Shown here piece by piece: positions 42,950 through 50,911 of a stretch of DNA of 64,000 nt. Source of the stretch: Oscillospiraceae bacterium (GTDB lineage: Bacteria; Bacillota; Clostridia; Oscillospirales; Ruminococcaceae). The notes beneath the pieces were generated by a model, which was not told where the DNA came from, searched no databases, and saw only the letters and a list, made by a program, of their open reading frames with translations. A program made the position numbers and the translations under genes. How positions within the stretch are numbered: position 1 is the first letter of the stretch; every line of letters begins with the position of its first letter. The DNA lies in NCBI GenBank assembly GCA_009780025.1, contig WRAV01000001.1:1-64000 (forward strand), read 5' to 3'.

Positions 42950-44011
42950 ATGGATTACAAGATTTTGGTAATCAATCCCGGTTCGACCTCCACGAAGATT
43001 GCCCTCTTTAACAACGAGGAAGAAGTGTTCAACGAGAACGTTGTTCACCCTCAAGAGGAGATTGAGAAGTTCGACAGCCTCATCCAGGAGATTCCCATGC
43101 GCAAAAAGCACGTGATGGCAGCCCTGGAGAAGAATGGCTGCAAGGTCAGCGACCTGTCGATTGTTATGGGTCGCGGTGGGCTGTTCCCGCCGATTAAGGC
43201 CGGCGGCTACAAGGTCAACCAGACCTCGCTGGATTTGGTTATGGGCGAGAAAATTCCACCGCACGCCTCCAACTTGGGGTCGGTGCTGGCGGACGAAATC
43301 GCGAAGGAAGCCGGTGTGGGCGCCTACTTCTACGACGCGGAATCCTCCGATGAACTTCTCGAGATAGCCAAAATCACCGGCATGAAGGAGATCGTGCGCA
43401 GAAGCTTCTGCCATGTGCTAAACAGCAAGGCCGTCTCCAGGTGGTACGCGCAATCCAAGGGCAAGAAGTACGAAGAGATCAGTGTTATCGTTGCGCATCT
43501 TGGCGGTGGTAGTAGTCTGAGCGCACACAAAAACGGCAGAATGGTCGACACTATCTCAGATGACAACGGGCCGTTCTCACCCGAGCGCTCGGGCGGTGTT
43601 CCGGGGCTTGATTTGATTGAGCTGTGCTTTAGCGGTAACTTCACCAAAAAAGAGATGCAGCGAAAAGTCCGGGGCCTTGGCGGAATGCGCGACCTGCTCG
43701 GAACATCCGACGGGCGCGAAATCGCCAAAAGGATGGAAGCCGGGGACGCGCGCGCCGCACTTGTTATGGAGGCGATGGCATTCCAGGTAGCCAAGGGTAT
43801 TGCCTCGCTCGTGCCCTCGCTGGGCGGCAAGTTTGAAGCGGTAATCTTGACAGGCGGCCTTGCCAACAACAAGTTCCTGGTCGAGAAAATCAAGGAATTT
43901 GCCGGCTGGATCGGTCCGATAGAAGTCTTGCCGGGCGAGCACGAAATGACTGCGCTGGCACTTGGCGGACTGCGCATTATCCGCGACAACGAGCCGGTTA
44001 GCGAAATGTAG
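42950..44011 (+). CDS. buk: Butyrate kinase (Buk)
   Basis: The 353-residue acetokinase-family protein opens with ILVINPGSTSTKIALFN (phosphate loop). VAHLGGGSSLSAHKNGRMVD and GGLANNKFLVE are also in place. It makes ATP and free acid from the acyl-phosphate produced by Ptb. It is the last gene of the dehydrogenase-ptb-iorAB-buk unit, and a strong terminator follows. Confidence 0.95.
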   Translation: MDYKILVINPGSTSTKIALFNNEEEVFNENVVHPQEEIEKFDSLIQEIPMRKKHVMAALEKNGCKVSDLSIVMGRGGLFPPIKAGGYKVNQTSLDLVMGEKIPPHASNLGSVLADEIAKEAGVGAYFYDAESSDELLEIAKITGMKEIVRRSFCHVLNSKAVSRWYAQSKGKKYEEISVIVAHLGGGSSLSAHKNGRMVDTISDDNGPFSPERSGGVPGLDLIELCFSGNFTKKEMQRKVRGLGGMRDLLGTSDGREIAKRMEAGDARAALVMEAMAFQVAKGIASLVPSLGGKFEAVILTGGLANNKFLVEKIKEFAGWIGPIEVLPGEHEMTALALGGLRIIRDNEPVSEM

Positions 44012-44050
44012 CCTGCAAGCATATTGCAGGCGTAGGTAGCTAGAGTAGCG

Positions 44051-44095
44051 AAGGGCTTTCATTCATGCACGCACCATGCAAATGAAAGCCTTTCT
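44051..44095 (+). terminator. Terminator of the ptb-iorAB-buk operon
   Basis: AGGGCTTTCATT pairs with AATGAAAGCCTTT and ends in a T-rich tract; a smaller hairpin (CCTGCAA/TTGCAGG) lies just before it. Confidence 0.75.
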
Positions 44096-44159
44096 CCGAT
44101 AAAAAACACGCGGGATTGCTTTTAGAACCTGTGTAGACAATTGGGAGAGGACTAATCAC

Positions 44160-45368
44160 ATGTCGGCAGGAAATAAGCGCTATATATACGTTGCAGCCGG
44201 TACACTCGTGCTTTTGCTCGCAGGTGTCATCTACGCGTGGTCTATTCTGAACGCACCGTTCCAGACAGAGTTTGGCTGGAGTCCGGCGGCTTTGGGGCTT
44301 AACTTTACACTTACGATGGGGTCGTTCTGCGCCGGTTTGATTACAGGTGGGTTTCTGCTGAAGAGATTGCCGTTGCGCGCAATCATGATTTTGGCAGGTG
44401 TTCTGGTCTGCGCCGGTTTTAGTATAACCGGTATGATGAGTGGGAACAACATCTTGGTTCTTTACATAGCCTACGCGGTTTTCTGCGGCCTTGGCATAGG
44501 TATTGTCTACAACTCGCTTATCTCGTCGATTATGGGGTGGTTTCCGGATAAGCGTGCGACCGTGTCCGGCATACTAATGATGGGATTTGGCGCGAGCACC
44601 CTGGTATTCGGCTTCATAGCCAACGCCATAATGAGTGCCGTTGGATGGCGCAGCATGTATATTGGCATAGGCGTCACGATGCTTGTGGTTTTCGCCATAT
44701 GCTCGTTTTTGGTTAGGCCGGCTCCGCCGCCAAAGCCTGCGCCGCCAAAAAGCGAGAGCGAGGCCGCAGCTGCGCAGCCAAATGGTCCGAGGGACTACAA
44801 AACGTCTGAGGTGTTGCGGCTTTCATCGTTCTGGCGTTTTTATGGTTTTGAAGTCTTTATCGCTGCCGTAGGCGCCTGCGTGATAGCGATGGCGCGACCC
44901 ATGGGAATGTATGTGGGCATAGCGGAAGTGACAGCGGTCATGCTGGTGGGCGTGTCCTCAGTCTCCAACGGCTTTGGGCGGATTGTAGCGGGCATGCTCT
45001 TCGACAAGAAGGGTAGCATAGTCACCATGCGTACAGTGGGCGTTTTGGCGCTGCTAACGCCGCTGCTTATGCTTCTTTCCAGCGTAACAAACCAGCCGGC
45101 GCTCTTTGTGCCAGGCATTATGCTGGCCGGTTTTTCCTATGGTTTTACGCCCGTTTTGTCCTCGGGCTTTATGGGTAAAACCTACGGGATGAAGAACTTC
45201 CCGCTCAACTTTAGCGTAGCGTCGACCTTTCTCTTCGTGGCTTCTTTCTCAGCCACGGTTGGAGGTTGGCTATACGGGGCTTCGGGTGGCTTTAACGCGG
45301 TGTTCATCTTTATGGCAGTTCTGGGTGCGCTGGGCATTGTCATGGCCGAAACGCTCAAGTCGGTTTAG
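44160..45368 (+). CDS. MFS transporter, oxalate/formate antiporter (OFA) family
   Basis: A 402-residue MFS carrier with 12 predicted helices. The first helix contains GVIYAWSILNAPFQTEFGW, the mark of OFA-family carriers, and a Pro/Glu-rich cytoplasmic loop lies at about residues 180-215. OFA members exchange or export carboxylates. Directly after an acid-producing operon, export of the carboxylic acid product or uptake of a 2-oxo acid is likely. It has its own GGGAGAGGA ribosome site. Confidence 0.88.
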   Translation: MSAGNKRYIYVAAGTLVLLLAGVIYAWSILNAPFQTEFGWSPAALGLNFTLTMGSFCAGLITGGFLLKRLPLRAIMILAGVLVCAGFSITGMMSGNNILVLYIAYAVFCGLGIGIVYNSLISSIMGWFPDKRATVSGILMMGFGASTLVFGFIANAIMSAVGWRSMYIGIGVTMLVVFAICSFLVRPAPPPKPAPPKSESEAAAAQPNGPRDYKTSEVLRLSSFWRFYGFEVFIAAVGACVIAMARPMGMYVGIAEVTAVMLVGVSSVSNGFGRIVAGMLFDKKGSIVTMRTVGVLALLTPLLMLLSSVTNQPALFVPGIMLAGFSYGFTPVLSSGFMGKTYGMKNFPLNFSVASTFLFVASFSATVGGWLYGASGGFNAVFIFMAVLGALGIVMAETLKSV

Positions 45369-45448
45369 GGCGCGCGGCTGCTAAAAATACACATTGTGAG
45401 CGGCTTAACAAAAAATCCACAAAGTATTAATAAAACTTTCAGAAAGGA

Positions 45449-45478
45449 TTGACAAACGACACGAAAAAGGTGTACTAT
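45449..45478 (+). promoter_or_regulatory. Promoter of the tryptophan transporter-tryptophanase genes
   Basis: Perfect TTGACA, 18 bases, TACTAT. The transcript would start near 45485, so the untranslated leader before the TTG start is about 75 bases. It is too short for a TnaC-type leader gene, and I see no convincing one. Confidence 0.7.
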
Positions 45479-45558
45479 GTATCTGTGGTATTGTTCAGTT
45501 TTCATACCGTGTAGTGTACTTTTGGAATTCCAAACATCTTGGAAGAGGAGTGTTTTCT

Positions 45559-46953
45559 TTGAACAATGGGCGAGAAACGTTTAGCAACAAATTAGGGTTT
45601 ATTATCGTCTCCGTAAGCTGTGCTATCGGCCTTGGCAATATCTGGCTGATGCCCTATCGTGCGGGCACCTACGGCGGTGCGCTGTACATCTTTTTGGTGG
45701 CGGCGTTTATCTTCCTTTTCGCGGTACCCGTTTTGCTCACAGAGTACACTGTTGGCCGCGGCAGCGGACAGTCCGGTGCAAAAGCTTTCGAAGTGCTGCC
45801 TCCCGGCGGTTTTTGGAAGTCTAACGGCTATATAGGCATTATAGGCAACTACGTGCTACTTATGTTCTACGTCATGATTTGTGGTTTTGCACTTGCGTAC
45901 CTGGGCAAGGGTGTTACAGGCTCACTTATCGGCCTGCCACCGGAAGAGATTACAGCCGCATGGGGCGCGCTTACGGGCAGCGCGGGCCAAAGCTGGCTCT
46001 ACATGTTCGTAATAGTAGCAGCGGGTATGGCTGTTACCTACGTGGGCCTGAGGAAAGGCATTGAGCGTATAGGCAAAATTATGATGGCCATATTCTTTGT
46101 GCTTATCGTTATCTTGCTTTTCCGTGCGGTTACTCTGCCTGGCGCTGGCGAGGGTCTTCGCTTCCTGTTTGTTCCCAGCCTTGACGCTATGCGGGAGCAC
46201 GGTACGTTCAGAATTCTCCACATGGCAATGGGTCAGTCGCTGTTCTCCCTGTCCGTCGGCATAGGCTCAATGACTGTTTTCGGTAGCTATGTTAACAGAG
46301 ACCGTAAGCTGTTCAAAGACGCATTCACAGTAGGCGCACTTGACTTAAGCATCATAGTCCTCTGCCTGCTAATGATCTTCCCGGCTGCGTTTGCATTTGG
46401 CATCCCTGCAACTGCCGGTGAAGCACTGCTCTTCGTAACACTGCCGAACATCTTCAACGCTATGCCGGCTGCGTATGTATGGTCGCTGCTGTTCTACGTT
46501 GGCTTGGCGTTCGTTGCCTTCTCTACCGCAGCCGCTGTTATGGAAAACCTCACAGCTATCGGTATGGATAAGTTTGGCTGGACGCGTGGTAAGTCCGCTA
46601 TAGTCAATTTCTTCTTGCTGCTTGCCCTCTGCACACCTTCCGCGTTTACCCGCAACATTTGGTTCGGGTTCTCGCCCGGCCCATTCCCGCACCTGGGCGC
46701 GTTCTTCACCTTCCTGGCCATGGAAATCATCCTGCCCATAGGCGCGCTGCTCTACGTGCTGTTCTGTACCAGCAAGAAGGGCTGGGGCTGGAAGAACTTC
46801 TTCGCGGAAGCTAACGCTGGCACCGAAGGCTGGACATTCCCCGCAGCACTACGTTTTTACATGACCTTCATTCTGCCGATTATCATTGTACTCGTACTCG
46901 TATTCGGCCAGATACAAAGATGGGTTCTCGGCCCCATGGGAATTCTGATCTAA
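45559..46953 (+). CDS. Sodium:neurotransmitter symporter (NSS) family amino-acid transporter
   Basis: Start chosen at the TTG at 45559, eight bases after GGAAGAGGAG. The frame is open to a GTG at 45514, but that codon has no site and is near the transcript start. The 464-residue protein has about 11-12 helices. TM1 carries GLGNIWLMPY; the arginine that follows Trp in most NSS proteins (Arg30 of LeuT, part of the outer gate) is Leu here. It is placed directly before tryptophanase, as tryptophan-specific NSS carriers such as TnaT are, so tryptophan uptake is the best guess. Confidence 0.88.
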   Translation: MNNGRETFSNKLGFIIVSVSCAIGLGNIWLMPYRAGTYGGALYIFLVAAFIFLFAVPVLLTEYTVGRGSGQSGAKAFEVLPPGGFWKSNGYIGIIGNYVLLMFYVMICGFALAYLGKGVTGSLIGLPPEEITAAWGALTGSAGQSWLYMFVIVAAGMAVTYVGLRKGIERIGKIMMAIFFVLIVILLFRAVTLPGAGEGLRFLFVPSLDAMREHGTFRILHMAMGQSLFSLSVGIGSMTVFGSYVNRDRKLFKDAFTVGALDLSIIVLCLLMIFPAAFAFGIPATAGEALLFVTLPNIFNAMPAAYVWSLLFYVGLAFVAFSTAAAVMENLTAIGMDKFGWTRGKSAIVNFFLLLALCTPSAFTRNIWFGFSPGPFPHLGAFFTFLAMEIILPIGALLYVLFCTSKKGWGWKNFFAEANAGTEGWTFPAALRFYMTFILPIIIVLVLVFGQIQRWVLGPMGILI

Positions 46954-46960
46954 CGCTTTA

Positions 46961-47047
46961 AACTTTTCGCGACCTCTTCGGAAATCTCCATTTATCTGCA
47001 TGACAAAATGGACGCCTTGCTGGTATTTGGCTTGATTTCCGGAGGGG
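46961..47047 (+). promoter_or_regulatory. Structured leader between transporter and tryptophanase
   Basis: Two nested stems can form in the 131-base gap: CGGAAATC with GATTTCCG, and inside it TCCATTT with AAATGGA. A GGAGGGG motif directly follows, 37 bases before the true start, where a second site (AAGGAG) drives tnaA. This could be mRNA processing or a simple regulatory fold; the evidence is only base-pairing. Confidence 0.3.
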
Positions 47048-47084
47048 TTTGCTATTTCTAATCTTGATAAGGAGCGAAAATGCT

Positions 47085-48470
47085 ATGGCAATGCGCTATA
47101 TTCCAGAGCCCTTCCGCATTAAAATGGTCGAGACCATTAAAGTGTTGACCAGAGAGGAAAGAGAGCAAAAAATCAAGGATGCACAGTATAACGTGTTTAA
47201 GCTAAAGGGCGAAGACTGCTACATCGACCTTCTCACTGACTCCGGTACTGGCGCCATGAGCCATGACCAATGGGCAGGCATTATGCGAGGAGACGAAGCC
47301 TACGCGGGCGCAAACAGCTATTTTAACCTGCTTAAGGCAGGTCAAGATATTTTCGGCTACGAATATATCCAGCCGGTGCATCAAGGCCGTGCAGCTGAAA
47401 AAGTACTTCTGCCTCTTCTTCTCTGCGAAGGCAAGTTCGCGATATCCAACATGTTCTTTGATACAACCCGTGCCCACGTAATTCTTACAGGTGCAAGACC
47501 GATAGACTGCGTGGTTGCAGAGGCCAAGCAGCCTGCTGCACGCGCACCGTTTAAGGGTAATATGGACAACGCTAAGCTGGAAGCGCTTATCAAAGAGAAG
47601 GGCGCGGACAAAATCGGCGTCATTATCACAACCATCACCAACAACTCCGCGGGCGGCCAGCCGGTTTCCATGCAGAATATCCGGGAGACTGCGGCCATCT
47701 GCAAAAAGTACAATATCCCTTATTGCATTGACGCAGCCCGCTACGCTGAAAACTCGTTCTTTATTAAGCGTGACGAGCCTGAATTCAAGAACAAGTCCAT
47801 GAGAGAAATTATCCGGGAGACATTCAGTTACGCCGACATGTTTACACTGTCCGCCAAGAAGGATGGCATCGTAAACATGGGCGGTCTGTTGGGCGTTAAG
47901 GATGAAAAATCTAAGCTTGTAACCGATATAAAAGCTCAGTGCATTAACTACGAAGGTTTTTACACATACGGCGGGCTTGCGGGACGCGACATGGAAGCCC
48001 TGGCTGTCGGCCTTTATGAGGGCATAGACGAAGACTTCCTGAGATACCGCATCGGGCAGATGGAGTACATTTCATCTCGCTTAGAAGATGCGGGCATAGC
48101 GCATCAAGTCCCAGTTGGCGGCCATGGAGTATTTATCGACGCGGCTGCGATGCTGCCCCACATCCCGTACAACGAGTTCCCTGCCCAGGCTCTTGTAATC
48201 GAGCTCTACAAAGAAGCGGGCATACGCTGCTGTGACATCGGCTCCTACATGCTCGGCAACAATCCCGACACCGGGGAACAGCTCAAATCCGAGTTTGAGT
48301 TCGCCCGCATGGCTGTGCCCCGCCGTGTGTACACTCAAGCACATTTTGATATAGTGGCCGACGCACTGATAGCCGTCAGCAAACGTGCAAAAGAGATTAA
48401 GGGTTACCGCATTACCTGGGAGCCACCGATTCTAAGGCACTTCCAAGCTTCTCTCGAGCCTATACGTTAG
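47085..48470 (+). CDS. tnaA: Tryptophanase (TnaA)
   Basis: Start set at the ATG at 47085 (AAGGAG ten bases upstream) giving 461 residues. The beta-eliminating lyase family includes tryptophanase and tyrosine phenol-lyase. Asp136 in FFDTTRAH and the segment [19 protein letters not shown] fit tryptophanase, where tyrosine phenol-lyase has Thr and an Arg-containing loop. The PLP lysine is in [10 protein letters not shown] (Lys259). It cleaves tryptophan to indole, pyruvate and ammonia. It lies downstream of the NSS carrier, and a GntR gene follows. Confidence 0.93.
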   Translation: MAMRYIPEPFRIKMVETIKVLTREEREQKIKDAQYNVFKLKGEDCYIDLLTDSGTGAMSHDQWAGIMRGDEAYAGANSYFNLLKAGQDIFGYEYIQPVHQGRAAEKVLLPLLLCEGKFAISNMFFDTTRAHVILTGARPIDCVVAEAKQPAARAPFKGNMDNAKLEALIKEKGADKIGVIITTITNNSAGGQPVSMQNIRETAAICKKYNIPYCIDAARYAENSFFIKRDEPEFKNKSMREIIRETFSYADMFTLSAKKDGIVNMGGLLGVKDEKSKLVTDIKAQCINYEGFYTYGGLAGRDMEALAVGLYEGIDEDFLRYRIGQMEYISSRLEDAGIAHQVPVGGHGVFIDAAAMLPHIPYNEFPAQALVIELYKEAGIRCCDIGSYMLGNNPDTGEQLKSEFEFARMAVPRRVYTQAHFDIVADALIAVSKRAKEIKGYRITWEPPILRHFQASLEPIR

Positions 48471-48481
48471 TCTGCATAGTC

Positions 48482-48522
48482 AAAAAATACGTGATGCTGA
48501 CAGTCGGCATCACGTATTTTTT
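48482..48522 (+). terminator. Terminator after tnaA
   Basis: A 16-base-pair perfect stem (AAAAAATACGTGATGC and its complement) closed by a 9-base loop and ending in TTTTTT. Its symmetrical A/T ends would let it work on both strands. Confidence 0.9.
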
Positions 48523-48549
48523 GACTTTTTCTTACGATGAATGTATAAT
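48521..48549 (+). promoter_or_regulatory. Promoter of the GntR regulator
   Basis: TTGACT, 17 bases, perfect TATAAT. The -35 box overlaps the T-run of the tnaA terminator. Confidence 0.75.
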
Positions 48550-48584
48550 TATTAAACGTTTTCGAAAGGGGGGACGACTACACT

Positions 48585-49247
48585 ATGGCTAAAGTTGAAA
48601 AATTGAGTATGCGTGCGCAGTGCTACGAGATTATTAAAGAGAAAATTTTGCGCCAGGAATACGGTCTTGGCGAATATATCAATATTGCTTGTTTGTCGAC
48701 CGAGCTGTCTGTAAGCAACACGCCTATACGCGAGGCATTGTCTCAGCTGGAGGCGGATGGCCTTATTACTTCGTCGCTAAACGCTAAGCCACAGGTAATA
48801 TTCTTTACGCCGACCAGCTTTAAGAATATTGTTCAGTCTATATATATTCTCATGAAGGGTGCATATGAGCTCTGTGTGTTGGAAAACCGAATACCGAACC
48901 TTCTGCCAAAAATGGAGAAAAGCCTTGCCTTGCAAGAAGAGTTGATGGCCGATGGTGACCAATATAAATTTGTCGAAGAACTAGTATGCTTTGATCAAAT
49001 CATTTTTGATGTTTTGGAGAACCCACACCTGCTATTCTTGTTCAAGAGACTGTCGCACATACTGTTTCTTATGTATAGCATTAACCTCCAGAGAAGTGGC
49101 TGGAAGCATTCCCGCAGTGTTAGCGAGCACCGCGTAATTGTTGACACGATTGTAAGCGGAGACCACAAGAAGGTTGAGCAGCTGCTTTACGAACACTACC
49201 GCCAATCTTATGAAGGTCCCGCCACGCCACCTGAATTCGGCGTGTGA
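48585..49247 (+). CDS. GntR/FadR-family transcriptional regulator
   Basis: A 220-residue protein with an N-terminal winged helix (residues 5-72, containing VSNTPIREALSQLEADGLI) and an all-helical FCD-type ligand domain. Its own promoter and its place right after tnaA suggest it controls the tryptophan genes or the MFS gene that follows; the sequence does not show which. The ribosome site is a long run of G (AAAGGGGGGAC). Confidence 0.87.
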   Translation: MAKVEKLSMRAQCYEIIKEKILRQEYGLGEYINIACLSTELSVSNTPIREALSQLEADGLITSSLNAKPQVIFFTPTSFKNIVQSIYILMKGAYELCVLENRIPNLLPKMEKSLALQEELMADGDQYKFVEELVCFDQIIFDVLENPHLLFLFKRLSHILFLMYSINLQRSGWKHSRSVSEHRVIVDTIVSGDHKKVEQLLYEHYRQSYEGPATPPEFGV

Positions 49248-49296
49248 GTGAATTTGTTCACCAGAAAGCTTATAAACTAGATAGGAGATGGTACAA

Positions 49297-49323
49297 ATGT
49301 ACACTATTAGACCTCCCTGTTAA
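49297..49323 (+). CDS. 8-residue leader peptide (MYTIRPPC) upstream of MFS efflux gene
   Basis: AGGAGATGG lies eight bases before an ATG that opens an eight-codon frame ending in TAA. The peptide carries Arg-Pro-Pro at codons 5-7. Codons 5-7 are the bases AGACCTCCC, which can pair with GAGGTC (49346-49351) or with AGGTCT (49360-49365) downstream. A ribosome paused at Pro-Pro would cover exactly these bases. This is the layout of drug-inducible attenuation leaders (erm, cat, mef-type). Confidence 0.65.
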   Translation: MYTIRPPC

Positions 49324-49345
49324 ACTCTAAATCAGCCTAGGGTCC

Positions 49346-49396
49346 GAGGTCCTCCAAATAGGTCTATGTAATTTAGATGTAATAAAATTTTGGAGG
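49346..49396 (+). promoter_or_regulatory. Ribosome-site-sequestering hairpin (translation attenuator) of the MFS gene
   Basis: CCTCCAAA (49351-49358) is exactly complementary to TTTGGAGG (49389-49396), which is the ribosome site of the MFS gene. The upstream GAGGTC can instead pair with the leader peptide codons. So two mutually exclusive folds exist, one of which hides the MFS start. The inducer is unknown. Confidence 0.6.
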
Positions 49397-49404
49397 AAAA
49401 GAAA

Positions 49405-50586
49405 ATGGGAACGTTTAATACTAAAGCTTTATATATTTATAAGTTCATAAGTCAATGCCTACCAATATACGCTTTTTATACGATTTTGTTCATCGAAAGA
49501 GGAAAGTCAGTCACTGATATTGCTGTGTTGATTGCGCTTTGGAGCGTGTTCACCATAGTGTTTGAAGTTCCTTCCGGAGTTTTAGCGGATAGATGGAACA
49601 GAAGAAATATGCTTGCCATAGCGGCGGTGTTGCAGGGCGTATGTTTCATCATATGGTTTTTTTCGCATACATTTTTTATGTTCGCCATTGGGTTTGTTTT
49701 TTGGGCTGTCGCGGGAGCGTTTACTTCCGGAACGGAAGAGGGCTTGATCTATGACAACTTGAAAAGCGATGGGTGCGAAGGTGACTTCACCAGAGTGTAT
49801 GGCAAGGCCCAATTCTATGCAAACATTGGTACTATTGTCGGGATTGCCTCAGCGGGTGTTATCGCCAGCTTTATCGAGATAGAAACGATTGCATTGTTAT
49901 CGGCCGCGATATGTTTTGTCAATGTGATATTTGCCTTGCAAATCAGAGAGAGAAACCTTTATTCAGAGCGAGTGCACGAAGTATCTACGGGCTTTTTCAA
50001 GACATTCAAGGAAGCAGGCGTTTTTATCAAAGGGAGCAAGGTTGCTCTTGTATCTATTTTGTTTTTAGTGTTCTTCGCAGGTCTTGGAAACTATCTGGAT
50101 GAATTCGACGCTCTCATTATCAACGATTTAGGGCTCGGCAATATATGGGTTAGCGCTATTTTAACTGTAAGGTTTGCCTTTGTTGCTTTGGGCGACATTC
50201 TCGCGCCGATGGTACAAAAGAAGGTCTCTTCCATTAAGCAGATATTTCTTCTTAACGGATTGGGTTGTGCGCTCCTAGCAATCTTTGCCGCAGTGTGGAA
50301 TCGGTATGCAATTCTGATTTTCGGCATATCTTTTATGGTTATGGCAATAGCGGAGATTTTACTGGTAAACGCGCTGCAAAACGAGATAAAGGAAGAAGGT
50401 CGAGCAACGGTAATGTCGTTTTATAGCATAGGGCAAAATGCAGCAATGATTTGCTTTACCTTGGTCTATGCACTGCTAGCCGGGATATTTACCTTGCAGC
50501 AGGTCTATCTCATGCTTTCTATTTATGGGATTGTAGGAGGGTTGGGCTTTTATTTGTTGCTTAGGGTAATCAGAGTTAGAACCTAG
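49405..50586 (+). CDS. MFS transporter, probable drug efflux
   Basis: Start is the ATG at 49405, eight bases after GGAGG; a TTG five codons upstream is the ribosome site itself. The 393-residue carrier has about 12 helices and the motif-A-like loop GVLADRWNRRNMLAIAAVL between helices 2 and 3. Codon use is visibly more AT-rich than that of all neighbours, which suggests recent acquisition. The leader peptide and sequestering hairpin point to inducible resistance to a translation inhibitor. MFS carriers without a leader could also export metabolites. Confidence 0.85.
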   Translation: MGTFNTKALYIYKFISQCLPIYAFYTILFIERGKSVTDIAVLIALWSVFTIVFEVPSGVLADRWNRRNMLAIAAVLQGVCFIIWFFSHTFFMFAIGFVFWAVAGAFTSGTEEGLIYDNLKSDGCEGDFTRVYGKAQFYANIGTIVGIASAGVIASFIEIETIALLSAAICFVNVIFALQIRERNLYSERVHEVSTGFFKTFKEAGVFIKGSKVALVSILFLVFFAGLGNYLDEFDALIINDLGLGNIWVSAILTVRFAFVALGDILAPMVQKKVSSIKQIFLLNGLGCALLAIFAAVWNRYAILIFGISFMVMAIAEILLVNALQNEIKEEGRATVMSFYSIGQNAAMICFTLVYALLAGIFTLQQVYLMLSIYGIVGGLGFYLLLRVIRVRT

Positions 50587-50911
50587 CTTGTTTGCTTTCG
50601 GACTGTAAATCAGGGCCACCTGCGGGGCGGGTGGTCTGCTCTATACCTATAAGGAGATGATGCCAGTAGTGCTCGAGGGCGCAACAGTAGAGTGTTGCTT
50701 CCTTGAGTAATTGCAATGAGCACGCGCAAACATTTTGTCGAGCTAAAGTGCCATATATACATCGCGTAATAGCTGGTATTTAGTAAGAAGTGCACAGCTT
50801 TACGATAATGTGTAAAAAAATAGTGAATTATAATTGGATTTGTGATATGCTTTGAGACGATAGTACAAATCGAATCATAATAGTTCCCAGAAAAGTATGG
50901 AGGAGATTGCT
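50587..50911 (+). promoter_or_regulatory. Intergenic region with a possible promoter for the Na+/H+ antiporter
   Basis: A candidate promoter TTGAGA (50852-50857), 18 bases, CATAAT (50876-50881) lies just before the antiporter gene. Near the start a hairpin GGCCACC/GGTGGTC (50614-50636) follows the MFS gene but lacks a T-run. No gene with a convincing ribosome site is present in the rest. Confidence 0.4.

Noticed and set aside
44124-44140. AGAACCTGT start resembling the end of the 161-base palindromic element
   Set aside because: Only about nine bases match and no inverted partner is found nearby.
45477-45584. Trp-containing 35-codon frame upstream of the NSS gene as a TnaC-like leader
   Set aside because: Its ATG lies in the -10 box, so it would not be on the transcript.
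47085-48470. Tyrosine phenol-lyase instead of tryptophanase
   Set aside because: Asp136 and the DIGSYMLG segment are tryptophanase-type; the Thr and Arg typical of tyrosine phenol-lyase are missing.
50663-50710. Short frame with nearby AAGGAG (MMPVVLEGATVECCFLE) after the MFS gene
   Set aside because: The start abuts the ribosome site with almost no spacing and the peptide has no context.
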